NCBI GenBank assembly: GCA_945643635.1
Contig: CALZFC010000001.1
Location: 7,725,001 to 7,789,000 of the forward strand
Direction of reading: 5' to 3'
From: Allodiplogaster sudhausi
Lineage: Eukaryota > Nematoda > Chromadorea > Rhabditida > Diplogasteridae
DNA length: 64,000 bases
Of the stretch, positions 12,695 through 26,287 are shown piece by piece. Each line of letters starts with the position of its first letter. Positions within the stretch are counted from its first letter, which is position 1. A program made the position numbers and the translations under genes. The notes below the pieces were generated by a model, which was given only the letters and a program-made list of their open reading frames with translations, made no database searches and was not told the DNA's origin.

Positions 12695-15067
12695 TTTTAC
12701 ATACTATATCACCTGATCTCAGTCAGTCTCACTCGCTCTCCTTTACCTTTCTGTCTCCTCGCACTCACTCTCCCAAATTCTCGCACCACTTTCTTCTCCA
12801 CATCTCCTTCTCTTTCCCACTCTCTCTCTCTCTCTTTCCCACACACTTTTCAAAATTGCCTTTCACGAGACTTGCAGCTTTAAATGTTGCATAAAACTGA
12901 GAATTAAAACAAAACGTGCATCAAGTTTCCGTCGTCGTTTTTACAATCTCATATCGGGTCAACAAATCGGAGAGAGATTGACGAAAAAGCCTGGGAATGC
13001 TTGAGAATGCAGTCCTCACGTGATCTCTCCATTCTTTCGCCCACGAGCAACCTTTTTTGGGTGATAGAGTCAGATCTAAAGTTTATCTTTTATGCACCTT
13101 CGACGCTGCAAAAATTGAAAATTTAATACCATAATATTTTTTATGGAATTAACTTAACCTGTTTCCATCAGTATTTATAAGAATCTCATACTGCTCTCGA
13201 GCATGTTTTTGCACTTTGAAGAACGTTTAAACAAAACATTTACTTCATAAAATCTTAACTTCCTATCACGTCATGTATCCTCGCTCCTTGTGACTCTTTT
13301 TCCGGTTCTTGTTTATACGTCGAGCGGAGAAAAATAGCGCATTGTTCGATCCGCTCTAACAATAAAAAGGACGCTCATGTGAGCAGAAATTATACGTTTT
13401 CTTGTCTGCCGCCATGAATAGCAAAGGGCATATGCAGCTATTATTAATAGACTGTGTCACGCCTGTATATATTTTAGTAGTTTATATTAAAATGGTCGGA
13501 TAACAGAACTCCAAATGATATAATACAAATAAATGACAGTAAAAATACTTGCACACAAAAATACTGACAGACTTTTTTAATGCCTTACCAGTCTGTTTTT
13601 ATGTTTGAGTGATTTTATTCCTTTGTTATTTTAACTAATCGTGCTTTCTGAGTAGTGCTTATGGTTAGCCTCCTTTTTTCCCCCCGCGGAAATCTCTAGT
13701 CCTACGCTCGCACAGAGCCGGTAAATGGCCCAAAAATTTTGGACCGGCCCGGCCCGTCGGGCCCAAGGTCTGGGCCGGCTCGGCCCGAAGCATTTCCGGG
13801 CCCTTGAATTTTGGGCCCGGCCCGGCCCGGCCCGGCCCGTAGGCCCGTTTGAGCCCGATTTTCAAAAAATTCGGGTAAAAATTTCCGATGAACTACTAAG
13901 TACCTTAAAACTCAGAATTTATATTGTTCAACATGTTTACATGTTTTCTACATGCTACTAAGTTACACACGCACAAAAATGTCGTGGCTAAATTTTGTTT
14001 AATGTGGGTGTTAGCCACTCTATTTTTCACGAGCTTTCTAATGAGCCGCCGTAGTAAACCGTCGCTTTTTTGGGGGGAGAACTGGAGGAATCCCCCCCGG
14101 CAACTTGCTCCGGTACCTTTTTTCCCCACCCATCACCATCTGCCGAGAGGACGGGAGCAGCTCTGATGTTGCATTATGATGTTTGTGTCAACAAATAGTT
14201 CGGGCCTCCAACTGCCGAGTGGACGGCGGATTTTCTGGTGTTGTCTGCTGACTGACATTGTTTAAACACTTATCACTCCTTTTAGCTAGTTTGAAAAGGA
14301 AAGAAAATCAGACAGAAACAATGAAGAGAAAGGGAGAAGAGGGAGAGATGGAAAGAAGAGAGAGAGAGAGAAGAGAGTGAGACAGAGACAGCGAGAGAGT
14401 GAAAAATAGTTTATCAGAGCGAAAATTCATTACCGCTTCTCAAGAATATGTTTTCGCAGATTAGAAAATGAAGCACAACCCGAGAGAGAACCGAGAAGTC
14501 ACTGCCTTTCAAAATAACCAAGGGAGAATATACATATGTATAGACGTTCAGCCCTTGTAGTGCTGCAGGAGGAGTGTCCTGCTCGGCGCGGTATGAATAT
14601 TCTTCACAGGAATAATTTCATGCAACGAAGATTCATTTTAAAGTACAGTAGTAAATATTTTAGAAAAGAAAAATTAATATGTGAGGGAAGTTTTGCATTT
14701 CATATGACACCAGTCGTCCTGACTGTACGACATCGTGTGCTTATCGGGCCCAAACGGGCCTGCGGGCCGGCCCACCTTTTTTGGGCCCGGCCCGGCCCGG
14801 CCCGGGGCCCTGGGAAATTGGGCCGGCCCGGCCAGCGGGCCGGCCCGGGCCGGGCCGTTACCGGCTCTGCGCTCGCATTAAGGATAGCGCCATAAAGTTG
14901 ATTAGCCAAGTGATGTCAAGTGGAAACGCAGGAACATGCCATCGATCACTCTAAATGTGCAGAAAACGTCCATTAATTATATGTATGTTCTCTTTGAAAG
15001 TCGATTACCTTGAATTAGTTTCGCTCTCCCTCTCTCTTTCTCCCTCCCCTTTATCTCCCTCACTCCC

Positions 15068-15110
<43 letters not shown>

Positions 15111-17133
15111 TCCTCCATCTTTCTCTGCTGTCTCTTTCGAATTCTCGCTTTATCTCCCCTTTTCATAACGGTGTATTCTCAGCAGATTTGGTCGCAAACC
15201 CTTTCAAAGACATGTCAGATTTTGAGCCTGATTGATACAATTGTTTTACTAGCGTCAGCACTGATTGTTAACTATTCGTTGCGTCATGATAGTTGTCTAT
15301 AATTCTACCAGCGATACTGCCCCTTGTCTAAGTTCTCATTGAATGAAGTGTTCTCGACTTATCTCTTTCTCGTTCAGTCTCTATTTATTAGTCTCGGACG
15401 CCCTCGAGGAAATAGCGTTAGACGAAGCTTCCGATTTTCTCGCTTCACGCTTCTAAGAAGAATCGTTCAAAAACAATTACCTATTTTGTTTTTTATTTAT
15501 AGATATAAATCAATTCGTGTGACTGAATGCCGTCTAGAGCCAAAAGCCTCAAAAAGGCAAATCTCATTCAATGAAAGAGTAGTAAACAAGCGAATTCACA
15601 TATTGCATCGAACGTAATTATCGGGTAATTGTGCTTATTTTTCAAACCCACGCATTCCAACAAGGCGTATGTATGCATTCTTAGCTTCAACGATTCACCC
15701 TGTTGTTATCCTCGCTTGCTAGCATTTCACAATATTTATTAATTAGCTATTTTCCCTTGCTGATTCTACGGAATCTTCTCGACGTCGTTGCACAACATCT
15801 TCTTTTACGAAGATCTCTCCGCTTCGGCTTACTTACTTAGACGACATTTCTCCAAGTGAAGCCTTCACTAAGCGCATGACCCGGTTGCTTCGCTAATAAC
15901 TGTGAAGGGCTTCCCCAAATCTTTTATTTGATCTTCTCTCTTTTTTCAAGCTCCTCCCTCATTAATCCATATTTCTTTTTACCACTTTTTTCGTGTTGAC
16001 CACCTGGATAGTCCTGGCCGCGAATATGTAATGGCACTATTAAGCTGAAAGCCGATGTTTACAAGCTCATTCAATTTAATTTGCCTGGCATTCCAGCTGA
16101 AACTATGTATGTACATATGACGAGTGTTTTCCAGTAAGCAGCGAATCAAATTGGCTCTGTTATCATGAAAGTTGCCGATCTAATCAGGCGAAAGCCAACG
16201 CCTCTAGGAAACATTTACACATGCTCTACTCCTTTTAAAGCTAAACATATATGTAGGTTTATGCAGTTTACGGAGTAGTTAGTGTCGATAGTATTCCTTT
16301 TTTCCTTTAAATTTAAATATTATATTTTTAGCGCGTAATGACGCTGCCAAATGTGCCGGACCCGGTGAACGGGATGATAAAGACATACGATGCGAATCAT
16401 CGCACCTTTTCTCGTCCTTACTCTGCCAAGACAGTCTTCTTTTACAAGGACGGCGACGAGCACTTTACGGTATGTCTAATTGTTTAATTGTTTATTTATT
16501 TAATTATTTATAATTAAATATAAGTCACAACAACAATTTTGCAACCGAAACAAAAAAGATTTGAGGTTACGATACTAAGGCAAAAACAATAAGATATTTG
16601 TTTGCAAAATCTGCAGTGTCCTTCTCTGCATGGCATGAACTTATAGAGAAAGAAAGAAAAAAATTGACCAACAAGCAAAAGGAAAAATGAATTAAACGGT
16701 AATATTAAGCAGTGTACATTTGTGGTTTGACTGTGAATTATATAGTTTATAGATATTTTTGATGCCTGGTACATACTCTAACCTATAGCATCTCATTGTC
16801 AGTTGCGCGAATATTTCATAACCTTTTAATGACGTCAGTGGATGCTTACTTAAAAAAATCTGGCAGAGTAAAAAAAGGTGCTCTACTGGTGGTATTAACT
16901 CGTCTTTTACTTTTACTTCTTATTCCATAAAGAGATAGTTTCCATATTCTCCCTCGAAGAATCCTTTTATAATTTCTTTCTTCTCAATTGCTCATCTTTT
17001 ACTTTTGTTCTTTTTGAATTTCTTTTACTAACCCTAGCACATTGTCTCATGTCAGAAACAGTTGTGTCCTTGAAACGGCTACATTAATGAAGAATATTGC
17101 ATATTTTGATTAGATCGAATATATTTTCCACAA

Positions 17134-17201
<68 letters not shown>

Positions 17202-17736
17202 GTATGCAATACTTTCTTTTATTTTCCGGAAATTTAACATTCTAAAAAAAAGTTGCGAATATTATATGTTTATGACATGTATGGAGTAAATTTATTTAGT
17301 TTGCATTTCTAGCCGCACTAATTCCGTTCTCAAGTTTAAAAATCAAATAGAAATATAAGACCAAAAAATTCAAGGATTATTTTTTTTCTTTTTTTTTTTG
17401 CTTACCATTAGGCCTTTGTTGCCATGCCAACTGCCGCACGAGTTGTCTCGTTAATTCTGATGGTGATCTTTTTTTTCTTTATTATTCAACTGTTCCTCTT
17501 CCCTTATCGCTTTTCTATCATGTTTAGTAAAACAATGGATCTCAAATTCATATTCATTCATTCTGCTTCTATTCTAACTTGTTGACTTGAGGAAAGGAAG
17601 TAGACTGCGCAAGCAATGAAAAAGAAACCATGCGGAGCTGCGTACGTAGGGAAACCTTAGGGTTGTCTGGGAGGAGGATATGAACTGACTGCATACATAT
17701 GTACATATGTTTTCAGGAAAGATGAAAGACTGGGAA

Positions 17737-17772
<36 letters not shown>

Positions 17773-20700
17773 TGAAAGAGAAAGAACGAGTTAAGGAAAC
17801 AAAGAGACAGATAAAGAGGAGACGATACGGAATCCTTACAATTTTTTCTCTTCTTGAGCTTCCGGAGACGCTGCCACGCCTGAAAGCCGTAAGAGTTATC
17901 ATGAATAGATTATTCATCTTGGCGAGAGAAAAGCGAGAAAAGAGAACGATACTGAGACAGAAAGGATAATAGAGAACCAGAGAACTGAGAGACCGAGAGA
18001 GAATGAAAGAAACAAAGAGAGAGAGAGAGAGAAAAACCTTGTTGCTGCCGTATGTATGTACATGTGACGAAGCATGGCAAATCAATGATTCCGGGAAGTC
18101 GTTGAAAAAACGGAGATAAAGAGTTTCCTCAATATGCATGCAGGCACGGCTGCCGCTTGCCGTATTTTGCGAAGAGATCCAACACTGAAGCCAAACTGGA
18201 TTGAAATACTTGATTCGCATGCTTACTCATCAATCTCCTTTCGCTCGAATGCACATTTGAACTCACACAAAAAAAGAAATGAGCAAAAAATAATCAGGGC
18301 AACAGAACAAGAAAAAATGCAAGGAAATAGTTCCGTAACGCTGAGATAAAACATGCCAAAGCTTAAAGGAAACTTAAAAAGAACAAAAAAAAGTTTTGTG
18401 AAAAAACTCCGACGCAAAATACGGCGAGTTGCCAATAAACAATAGAAATGAGGCCGATCATTGTGTGCTCTCGCACTCGTTTAGTTTCCCAGAATTTGGA
18501 TCTCTCTTTTTTTCTCTATCTCGCCTTTTCTCTCCTTCTTTATCTCGCAGGATGGATTTTCACAAAAGAATGGATTTCTCATTCTTGACTCTCTCGTTTT
18601 GTTTCCTTTTCTCCTCGTATCCGTCTATCACTCTTGCTCTGTAGACATTCTAAAGGCTTTCTCTCGCGAATCATGTGTACGAAACGGGCGAGTTTGATGA
18701 AGTTTAAAAAAAATATATTTTTTAACTTCTAAAACCTTCACGAAAGCCGCATGTACGAAACGCTTCCGATTCTTAAGAAGAATGTGTGTGATTTTTCGCT
18801 GATGTGCGAGGAAAGCAGAATCAAGACAGAGAGAGAGAGAGAGAGAGAAAAAAGTACATTTTCCGGTGCGCACTCAAGGAATGAAATGAAAGAAAGGAAC
18901 GAGATTCACGGGGCTCATTCTTTTTCCATGTAAATATTGAGAATAGAAATCACGCGCAACTTTATAGACTGTATGTCTTCAACGCATTACTAAAACTCTA
19001 GCTTTCTATTATAGCATGGGACCCCTCATTTTAGTTTTTTAGAGAACACACATCACATCCACAATTTTCTTACGCAGTTTATAATTAGCCACAATTGTTC
19101 CGTTGTATTTTAGGAGAGACTGAAAGAAAGAGAGAGTAAAAGAGAGAGAATAGAGCGAGAGAACAGAGAGAAAAAGAAAACGAGAGAGATGCGAGAGAAA
19201 ATGAAAAGCTGGCTTTGTATTGGAATTAGCAGGTCTTGCGTTCGGAGCGTTTGAGTGTCTTGTCCCAAACTAACCTTTAAAATTAAGCAAAAGATCTATT
19301 TATATAATAGAAACGACATCATCTTTACCTTTATACTCCGTTGCTACTTTGTCTTTTCTCGTTGAGATAGTGAAAGGCATGGCTGATTTGCTGCAGATAT
19401 TCATATGTTCTGGTTCATTATACATTCTTCTTTATCTCTCCTGGGTTGGTTTTTCTCGCACTCTCTCATTTACCTTTCTCTCTCTTTCTCTCTCTCTCTT
19501 TCTCTCTCTCTCTTTCTCTCTCTCTCTCTCCTTACTCTCTCCAACCATTTGCAGGGAGTCCGTCTGCCAGTGTCGAAGAGTCGCTACCGTACGATCGACT
19601 CCCTCCTCGACGACCTGAACGCGTCTCTCTATCTTCCGTACGGCGTGCGCCGTCTCACCACTCCGATGGGTCGTCATAACATTGAAGAGCTCGATCAGCT
19701 TCAACACATGGGAAAGTACGTGGTTTTTTCCATCAATTTTTTCTTTTACTTTTTTTTCCTTTAATAATACATATCTCTACTGAAGTTTATTGGTAACAAT
19801 CATGAGCTTTTTCATAATACCATGGTCCCGAACAGATCAAGAATATACATACAAAGTACATTATGCGCGTCATTCCTCTTTTATGAGCAACGATTCACTT
19901 GCTTCTTTGGTGCATGTCCATAAATCAGATTATTTATTTGTCGTTACGCTGCGAAAAGAAATAGAGTTTTCGCTCGCTCGCGCTCTCTCTTTTCTCTCTC
20001 TCTCTTTCTCTTTTCTCTATTCTCTACTCTCTTTCTTTTCCCTCTCTATCTATAGCCTATAATTCCACCTGTTGAATGATGTCTTAAAAGGCTCTTCGAT
20101 TCCATTTGAAAAGTCTCACAGACAGGACACTAGGCGAACCTTTGTAGGATGAGAATTCCTTTGCCTATAATCGCTTCACGTATGTTTACCGCGTTGTTAT
20201 CGATTTTCTCAAGGAGACAAACGGTCATTTGCAGTTTTTCAAGGCAAGGACTACAAAATTTATCAGGATAAAAATAACACTTGCGACCTTCTCTTATAAC
20301 CCGTTGGTGCTAGTTCGGCTGCTAATTTTTTAAATCGATTTTTCCGCTGTCTGCACATCCAGAACAAGAACTATGTATATCTGTTAACAGGGCTAGATTA
20401 CTATTTAACTACTAAGGCTAGATTACTACTTAACTACTATGTATTCATTTATATGTATTGAAACTATACTTGATTTGAATACATCTTAGCTGAACTGATT
20501 GAATAATCATATAAAATATTTCTACTTTCCAGTCTTATCTTTTTATCTTCAAGATATGTCGCGACGTCGTCCAAGTTTGCGCGAGGCGTCAACTTGACGG
20601 CGCTCGAGCGTCTCGCGCGCGCCCGCCAGCAAGCGCATCAGAATCTGCAGAAGGAGCGCTCCGGTGGCACGGCCTTCTGGGTTAGAATCAAATTAGAATT

Positions 20701-23700
20701 TTGTGTGTGTGTGTTTTTTTTTAATATATAAAAGTAGCGCGAAACTCAGCCGTAATCAATTTGGATTCTACTGACCATTGTAACCGCGTCTCTCTAAATC
20801 CTATGCTCCCTCTCCTTCTCTCCTTCTCTCTTTCTCTCCCGCGCCCTTGCATCAAGTAAAATTAGCGCGAATTCAAGTGCGAGGTTGAGCGCTTGCAATA
20901 GTCCCGAAGTCACAAAAATCCCTCTGTAACTAGAAAATTAACTTTTTAATTGGGGATTGCGGTGTATTCTCTACATACCCTTCTATCCTTTAAATACATT
21001 AAATATTAAACGTTAATACATTTATTTTTTTCTATTATCCAAATCATTACTATTCACTATTTATTTCCTATATGCTTTAATTACAGCAGCACTACCTTAT
21101 CTCCCCAGTCCCCTTCCACTCTCCCATTCAGCAAGTGCGGTGGTTCCTCTGAGATGCACCCTCCTCAGTGCACACTGGTAATGGGCCTTGCCAGCCCTTG
21201 GGACCTGATCCACCCCATATCCGGGTTACGCTTCCCCCGAGCAGAGGACCACCGTGGCTACTGTATCCCTCTCCCTCCCCCTCTTTTGCTGCTATAACTT
21301 GCTTTTACATTTGACGTCACATCCTTTAAAGATGTAGATAAACAATTAAACAACAATATTACACTATCATTGCTAGGTTTTTTTATTTATTTATTTATTA
21401 CGCTTGCAATGGCATTTTTTCCAAAAAATTATTCTAACCATAAAGCGTCTATTTTGCCGCTAGTATAAAAATATATGTATGTGCAGTCGCGCAGGTTTCT
21501 TGATTCTCTAATGTCCAAAAGGAAATCGAGCTGTTTACGCGCGCTTGAGATGAGGCCAGATTAAATATTATTTGATGAATAGATAAAATTGTAAAAATTC
21601 GCTAATCTTGGTAGCTCCAACATTGTTTGCCTCTTTTATGCCTAATCTTAATCAGCCCCTTGCATCCATGCATTCAATGGCAATCCTCACACCGATATCG
21701 GCAGCGGATAATCCTCCATGACGCTACCATTTTCCCCAAGTATTCTCCTCCTGGCTGTATCCCGGATAAAAGGCGTCTGTATCCCTGTTGGCTACCATAT
21801 CCACACGTTGATCTCCGGAATTGTGCACAGCAAACGGTAGAGAGAGAGAGCCTTTCACACTGCCGCACACTTTTGCGCCGGCACATCAGCATTCGTGCAG
21901 CCCCTGTGTACGGTATCTTGCGCGTAGCGCGCCAGGACCCAAGCGGATCCCTAGAATCATCCTGAGCATGGCCTCGCCCGGACCGCCGTCACCTCTGCAG
22001 GTCGCGACGTCGCCGACTTTCAAGCAGAAGCTGAGGATGTCGAGGTCGCTTGGACTGAGCGTACTGCCTTCCAAGCAGGTAAATAGAGTGAGCGAGAGAG
22101 AGAGAGAGAGTGGAGATTGAAGAGAGAAGAGAGAGAGAGAGAGCACGAAGAAAGAAATGATTGAAAGTACTGTAGAATAGAGTGTGTGAGAGAGAGAGAG
22201 AAACTCTCAACATTCTCTCAGCTCTTCTTCGTGCTGAACGACCAGCACAAGATGTACCGTACACTTCTGAATCCGCTGCGACTCCCCTCGATGGACATGC
22301 TGCTCAAGGAAGTGAGCGAAGGACTCGGAGTAAGTTAATTTTCTCAATCAATTTTTATTTATTTTTTGAAACATATATGTATTTATATGTTTTCTTTAAA
22401 ATACATAAATTTATATGACCTAATATTATGTAATTACGGTAACTCATATTAAAATTTTATTTATTTTAACAATGTTTTCAAATTGCGCGTAATATTTTGA
22501 GGTGGCCATCTTTCGTCTCTACTCGATGGAAGGTAAGCGTCTTCTGCACGTCAGCGAGCTGCTGCATCTCAATCCGCCGAGGGTCAGTCGATCTTTTGTT
22601 TTGGCGTAAAATTAAAAAATTCAAATAATCTATTAGGTGATTGCAACTCCGCGAATTGCACGGCCGGTGCTAACGGAGCCGACGCGCTTTACGCTACCGC
22701 CGATCAACGACCCGAAGGCCACGGCGGCGTCAAGAAGCATTGGTGAGAGAGTGAGAGAGTGGAGATAGAGAGGGAGAGAGAGAGGGAGGGAGAGCAAGAG
22801 AGAGAGAAGTAGGAAGAAAGAGAGTGGAAAAGAGAGAGAGGGAAGGGCGGGAGAGCAAGAGAGAGAGATAGAGAAAGAGGGAGAGGGAAAGAAAGAGCTC
22901 GATTGATCACGAGAAATTGATATAAAGATCAAATTACGAAGGAGAGAGAGGCTAGGCGATAAGTTAATATGATAGAGAAAAGAACTGTGACTCATTATCA
23001 GTGCAGTTGGCATTTCTATTCTGTACTTTCGCCGTTAAACAGAATGACTTCATGCGCGCATGAGAAAGTTTTGACAGAGCGTGAGAGCATCTACTTCGTA
23101 TACATCCGGACAACTCTCTCTATCTCTCTCTCTCTCTCTCCCTCTCTCTCTCTCTCGTCATTGTCGAGCTACTTACCCTCTTTCTTAATTTGCCGCACCA
23201 AACCTTTATGCGATGAGAACGGTTAAAATAGACATGAAAAAGATATTTCAGCGAAATATCAGCTGGTTTGCTAACACACTTTAGAGGCTCCCTTTTCGTT
23301 GTTGATCTTGCGAGCAACTCTGCGATGCACGGTGCCTGAGCCAAATACACACTGCTGACAACTTTTCCCTTTTCTCTCTTCTCGCCTCTCTGTCTTTCTC
23401 TAGCCCTCTGGCTCTCTCTATCCCTATTTCACTGGCCTTTTTATGTCTTATTTTTGTTCCTCTCTCGTATTTTCTCATTCTTTCACAGTTGATGAATTAA
23501 TGGCCCGTTCAAGATCTTCTTCCACGTGGTTTTCTCACTCATTCTCTTTCTTCTCTCTATCTCTCTTTCTATCTCTTTCTCTGCCTATCTCTTTCTTTCT
23601 CTTTCTTTCTCTCTCTCTCTCTTTATTTCTCTTTCTCTCTTTCCCTTCCTCTCTCTCTCTCTCTTTATCTTTTTCGGAAGCGACATCCTAATTTGTCATG

Positions 23701-26255
23701 CACAATATAAAGGGAACGGCGTTCGTTTTAGGTGTGACCGTACGCCGAAAAACGCAGATTGCCTTCATTGAAATGTCAGAATTTGGTCAGAAGACACAGA
23801 TAAAATGTCGCTGGAAGAGTTCCCCTTAAAAATCGATATTAAACATGAAATTATAGCAGAATATCAGAACGTTTGTTACTTGCAACTACATACATAATAA
23901 AATTAAAAGAAAGAACATGTTTATATTATATATGAAATTTTCTCCTAATTTTCAGATCGAAGTCTCTCTTCTCAAGTGAGCAGCAACGACTCAAAATCGA
24001 TCGAGAAGCCACGAAGCCAGCTGGCCACTGCCATCAAGCGCCAGACGCGCCGCATCACGGGCAACGCAAAGGCGCGGCGCCAAGCAGCCGCCAATCATCT
24101 GCCGCCGGCGGCTTCCATTGCCGCGCCCAAGTCCAACGGCGCCGTCCTAACAGGTAGCGTCATCGACGAGGCAGATGATGATGATGAAACCCCAGAGGCT
24201 TCTTCTCGAAGCTTTCTCCTCTCCCACTTGTACGGCGACAAGTACTATCAGCTCATGTCTGTCACAGAAAATGCGCTCGTATTCCTTGCGCTCTAAATTG
24301 TGCGCTTCTCGCTGGCTTTCAATCTTTCCCTAGTCCCCAGCCGACACCATTCATGTATAACCCTAAAAATACTTTTATATTTTAAGAAATACTTACGAAA
24401 TTCACATGGATTTGAACACAAAATATCGCTCGCTGCTGCAGATTCGTTTATCATTTGAGAAAAGTGAGTGGCATGATGAAATCGGGATGCCTCTTGGCCA
24501 TGTTTAGGCAACTGCGGCAGCATGACGGTAGCCTCCGCTGCCGCCATAGTTGTTGTTCGAATAACCGCCGCCGCCTCCATTGTTACTGTAGGAGCTACCG
24601 TAGTTTCCTCCTCCGCTACCGTAGTTTCCTCCTCCGCTACCGTAGTTTCCTCCTCCATTTCCGTAGTTTCCTCCTCCTCCACCACCACCACCTCGGTTAT
24701 AGTTGCTGCTTCCACCTCCACCACCTCCGCCTCCGCCTCCACCGCTTCCATAAGACGAAGTTCGTCCGGGGCACGGGCAGTACGCGGCGTCCGAGCCGGG
24801 CAGACCGTTCGAGCCAGGCTCGCCACTTCCGCCAGGGGCGCCAGAACGACCAGGCGAGCCGGGACGGCCAGGGCCGCCGGGACGTCCGTCGTTGCCGGGG
24901 CGGCCAGGGCCGCCAGGAGCGCCGGCGGGGCCTTGGGCGCCGGGACGACCGGGTCCACCAGGGCGACCGGGTGCTCCTTGGGTGTACTCGACACCAGGTC
25001 TGCCGGGCGCGCCGGGTCCTCCGTTTCTGCCAGGATGTCCAGGTCCGCCGGGAGAGCCGGGCTCGCCCTGAGAGCCGGGACGGCCGGGGGCGCCAGCGGG
25101 GCCGGGCCCACCGGGGCCGCCGGGGCGACCGGCAGGGCCGGGATGTCCGGGCGAGCCCGGACGACCGCGCGGACCGGGCGGACAACGGATGCAGCCGCCG
25201 GGGATGTCGTGGGTGACGGAGACGGCAATGCCAGAGGCGCCAGGGCGGCCAGAGTTGCCAGGGTGGCCGTCGAGACCGCGTGCGCCCGGCTGGCCAGGCG
25301 GGCCGGGCGGGCCCGAGGGGCAGCCGCGCGACGACGGGCCGCAGTTGCACGAGCCGCCCGCTTGACGCTTGCCACGAGTGAAGAGAGACGCAAAGTTGGG
25401 CGGGTCGGACGAGCCGGATGGGTTGACGTGGAGGGCGAGAAGACCGCTCCAGGTCTGCTCGCTCATCGCCTGGAGAGCAAAGGGGTTGTGAGGGGTTCTT
25501 GGGGCAGTTCAGGGTGAGAGAGTGAGAGAGAGTTAGAAATGAGAGAGAAAAAGGAGAGAGAGAGAGAGAACTTACCCTAATCTCGTCCATGGTTGTGGCA
25601 ACTTCATCCTGGAGCGAATCCAGGTCGCGGACGATGGCCGCGATGTAGAAGAGCGAGAGGAGAACGGCAACGGCCGAGCCGGCCGATGCCACGCCAACCA
25701 ACTTCATTTACTCTGCAGAGAGAGAGAGAAAGAGAAATAGGGATAGAATATGAGAAGGAGAGAGAGAGGGAGAGAGAGAGAAGGAGAGAGAAATAGGGGA
25801 GAGAGGATGAGATGGAGAGAGAGAGAGAATGAGAGGGAGAGAGAGAGGGGGAGAGAAAGGAGTGAGAAGGACCGTAAAGTCAATTTGTACCAAATGGACA
25901 GTAATGCTGAAAGTTGTGGGGAGATTTCTCCAAGTCGAAGAGCACGAGCGAGTCAACCACCGACTGCTGCCTCCTTCTGTGTCGCTCCCGTTCTCCGCTA
26001 AATCTTTATAGGCGCGACATGACCAAGAAAGAGCAAGAAAAACGGCCGCGGCACCCTAACGGTCACTTCTCCTCCCCAATTCACGGGCACGGTCACACCG
26101 GCATTACCATCTCGCATCTCGCATTATCTATCTCTCGCTGGCCCCGACTTGTTATCTCATTAGACTAATCTCTCTCTCACTCTTATCACTCTTCATTCCG
26201 ACAATCAACTCGTCTCTCTTTCTCTGTCCCTCTCTCTGTCTCTTCTCTTTCTCTT

Positions 26256-26287
<32 letters not shown>

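Noticed and set aside
13665..14909. Gly/Pro/Ala/Arg-rich frames in the GGCCCG blocks
   Set aside because: They translate the GC-rich terminal repeats of the hAT-like element. The Gly-Pro spacing is not collagenous and the frames exist in several phases.
24455..25517. Long plus-strand frames opposite the collagen gene
   Set aside because: Pure antisense of Gly-X-Y coding sequence. The minus-strand frame has all collagen hallmarks.
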